Below, piece after piece: positions 23,619 through 24,667 of a DNA stretch of 24,667 nt (its first letter is position 1; every line of letters starts with the position of its first letter). Below the pieces are notes generated by a model. That model made no database searches. It was not told where the DNA came from and saw nothing but the letters and a program-made list of their open reading frames with translations. Both the position numbers and the translations under genes were made by a program. Origin of the DNA: Syntrophaceae bacterium UBA6078. Lineage in GTDB: Bacteria; Desulfobacterota; Syntrophia; Syntrophales; UBA2210. The stretch lies in assembly GCA_002428735.1 (NCBI GenBank), contig DIXO01000040.1, positions 1 to 24,667 of the forward strand, given 5' to 3'.

Positions 23619-23652
23619 ATACCGGTATAGGGGAGGGGATGGTCTTTGTCAA
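23619..23652 (-). promoter_or_regulatory. Promoter of the ferritin-like gene with overlapping palindrome
   Basis: On the minus strand, TTGACA (23647-23652) is followed after exactly 17 bp by TATACC (23624-23629). The perfect palindrome ATACCGGTAT (23619-23628) overlaps the -10 box, a place where a repressor could block RNA polymerase. The regulator is unknown. Confidence 0.6.
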
Positions 23653-23706
23653 TGCAAAAGTACGAACCGAATTGCCTCATATTCGCAGACTCCTCTCCAC
23701 GTCCGT

Positions 23707-24486
23707 TTATTTCTCTTTCCAGACAGGGGAGCGTTTTTCCAGGAAGGCACTGATTCCCTCCTTCGCGTCTTCGGTGGAGCACAGGCGGGCAAAGGCTTCG
23801 TTCATGTGTGCGAAGGCCTTGTAATAATCCATATCCGCCGCCGCATAGAATGCCTTCTTGGCGATCTGGAGGGCCTGGGGACTCTTTTGTGCCAGAACAG
23901 CAGCCCATGCGCGGGTTTCCTTTTCCAGATCGGCTTCCGGGATGACCCGGTTGACAAGCCCCATCCGCAAGGCTTCCCCGGCGGGGATGAGATTGCCGAA
24001 AAAGAGCAGCTCGAGTGCCCGCTTTCTCCCCACCGAGCGGGTGACGGGAACCACCGGACCGACGCAGTTCAGGCCCACATTGATGGCGGTCAACCCCAGT
24101 CGGGCGTTCTCGCCGGCAGTCGCGAGATCGGCTGCCGCCACCAGACCGGCTCCATTTGCAGCGGCAACGCCATGGACCTGAGCGATGACCGGTTTGCTGA
24201 TTCGGCTCATCGTGATCAGCGGTGCTTCCATCCACTCTACCCAACGCCAGTACTCCATGGCGCTTTTACTGGAAAAATCGCTTACATCGATGCCCGCGCA
24301 AAATGCCTTACCCGCGCCTTTGAGGATAATGACCCGTACCCGGTTCTCTTCGTCAAGCTCCTGCAACGCCTGATTCAGTTCCTTCGCGAGAGGGACCGTA
24401 AACGTGTTCAGACTGGCCGGCCGGTTCAGCGTTATTTCAGCGACACAATCTCCTCCCATCTCCACCATGATATTCTCATACCCCAT
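23707..24486 (-). CDS. Enoyl-CoA hydratase/isomerase (crotonase) family, ECHDC3-like
   Basis: This 259-residue crotonase-fold protein has a normal oxyanion and CoA-binding frame: FCAGIDVSDF at 62-71 and HGVAAANGAGL at 105-115. In a by-eye alignment the two catalytic glutamates of enoyl-CoA hydratase (rat E144 and E164) fall on G114 and A134 (LGLTAINVGLN), so hydration by the standard route is unlikely. The INVGLNCVGPV stretch and the C-terminal GISAFLEKRSPVW resemble, from memory, human ECHDC3, a poorly understood crotonase. ATG 24484-24486 (minus) follows AGAGGAGG. It lies 143 bp upstream of the ferritin-like gene on the same strand, but that gene has its own promoter. Confidence 0.9.
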   Translation of the reverse strand: MGYENIMVEMGGDCVAEITLNRPASLNTFTVPLAKELNQALQELDEENRVRVIILKGAGKAFCAGIDVSDFSSKSAMEYWRWVEWMEAPLITMSRISKPVIAQVHGVAAANGAGLVAAADLATAGENARLGLTAINVGLNCVGPVVPVTRSVGRKRALELLFFGNLIPAGEALRMGLVNRVIPEADLEKETRAWAAVLAQKSPQALQIAKKAFYAAADMDYYKAFAHMNEAFARLCSTEDAKEGISAFLEKRSPVWKEK

Positions 24487-24658
24487 GAACGAAATCCTCC
24501 TCTGTTGTTATTCAGCATCCGGCGGACAATTCAAAAGACAGCCCGTTTCCTGTTCGTGTAGTAACATAATGTTGACGATGTGTGGTATGTTTTCAATTCT
24601 ACCCGGATACCCTCCAGCCGTCAAACACCAATGTCTGTCAACGTCAGGAGCACGTAAT

Positions 24659-24667
24659 ATGTCCGGG
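24659..24667 (+). CDS. Start of a gene running off the right edge (partial)
   Basis: ATG 24659 begins three visible codons (M-S-G) and is preceded by CAGGAG at 24645-24650 with a normal spacing of 8. It is divergent from the crotonase gene. The gene cannot be identified, and with so few codons the call rests only on the ribosome site. Confidence 0.4.

Noticed and set aside
23072..24244. 390-codon frame that would extend the ferritin-like protein upstream
   Set aside because: The extra 227 codons are antisense-frame shadow of the crotonase gene and of intergenic DNA. The real start at 23563 has a strong AAGGAGG and its own promoter.

Overview
The window looks like a chromosome segment from an anaerobic or syntrophic Gram-negative bacterium, most likely a Desulfobacterota/Syntrophaceae-type deltaproteobacterium. 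I infer this from the mix of acyl-CoA enzymes, a tripartite tricarboxylate (TTT) transporter, IHF, a PEP-CTERM protein, an AsmA-like protein, an MltB-type transglycosylase and a rubrerythrin-like protein. No rRNA, tRNA or CRISPR array is visible, and the species cannot be named from the sequence alone.

Region 1 (1-10.7 kb, all genes on +, visibly more AT-rich) is a catabolic block for a carboxylic acid. It encodes a metal-dependent amidohydrolase, an acyl-CoA dehydrogenase, a biotin-dependent-type acyl-CoA carboxyltransferase, the TTT transporter genes in the order tctC-tctB-tctA, a dead IS3-family element, and a class III CoA-transferase. A simple reading is that TctCBA imports an organic acid, the CoA-transferase activates it, the dehydrogenase oxidises it, and the carboxyltransferase adds or removes a carboxyl group. 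The substrate is not known. Three intergenic gaps in this block carry hairpins resembling IS200/IS605 ends, and two of them are diverged copies of the same element.

Region 2 (about 11.1-14.9 kb, more GC-rich) holds housekeeping-type genes: an IHF/HU subunit (-), a tiny FmdB-type zinc ribbon (+), a CobB-type sirtuin (-), an MltB lytic transglycosylase (+) and a small HAD 5'-nucleotidase (+). It also has a 14-bp tandem duplication overlapping a promoter, and a four-copy 13-bp tandem repeat in front of the HAD promoter.

Region 3 (about 14.9-20.6 kb) concerns the cell envelope: a PEP-CTERM exported protein (-), an outer-membrane beta-barrel protein (+) and a 1,080-residue AsmA-like protein (-). 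Between the first two is a promoter-to-terminator unit of about 280 nt with no ORF. It can fold into several stems, and is either a small RNA or an attenuated leader of the barrel gene.

Region 4 (20.6-24.7 kb) holds a concentrative nucleoside transporter (+), a short-chain dehydrogenase (-), a ferritin-like diiron protein (-) and a crotonase-fold protein (-) that lacks both catalytic glutamates and resembles the ECHDC3 type. A new + strand gene seems to begin at the last bases.
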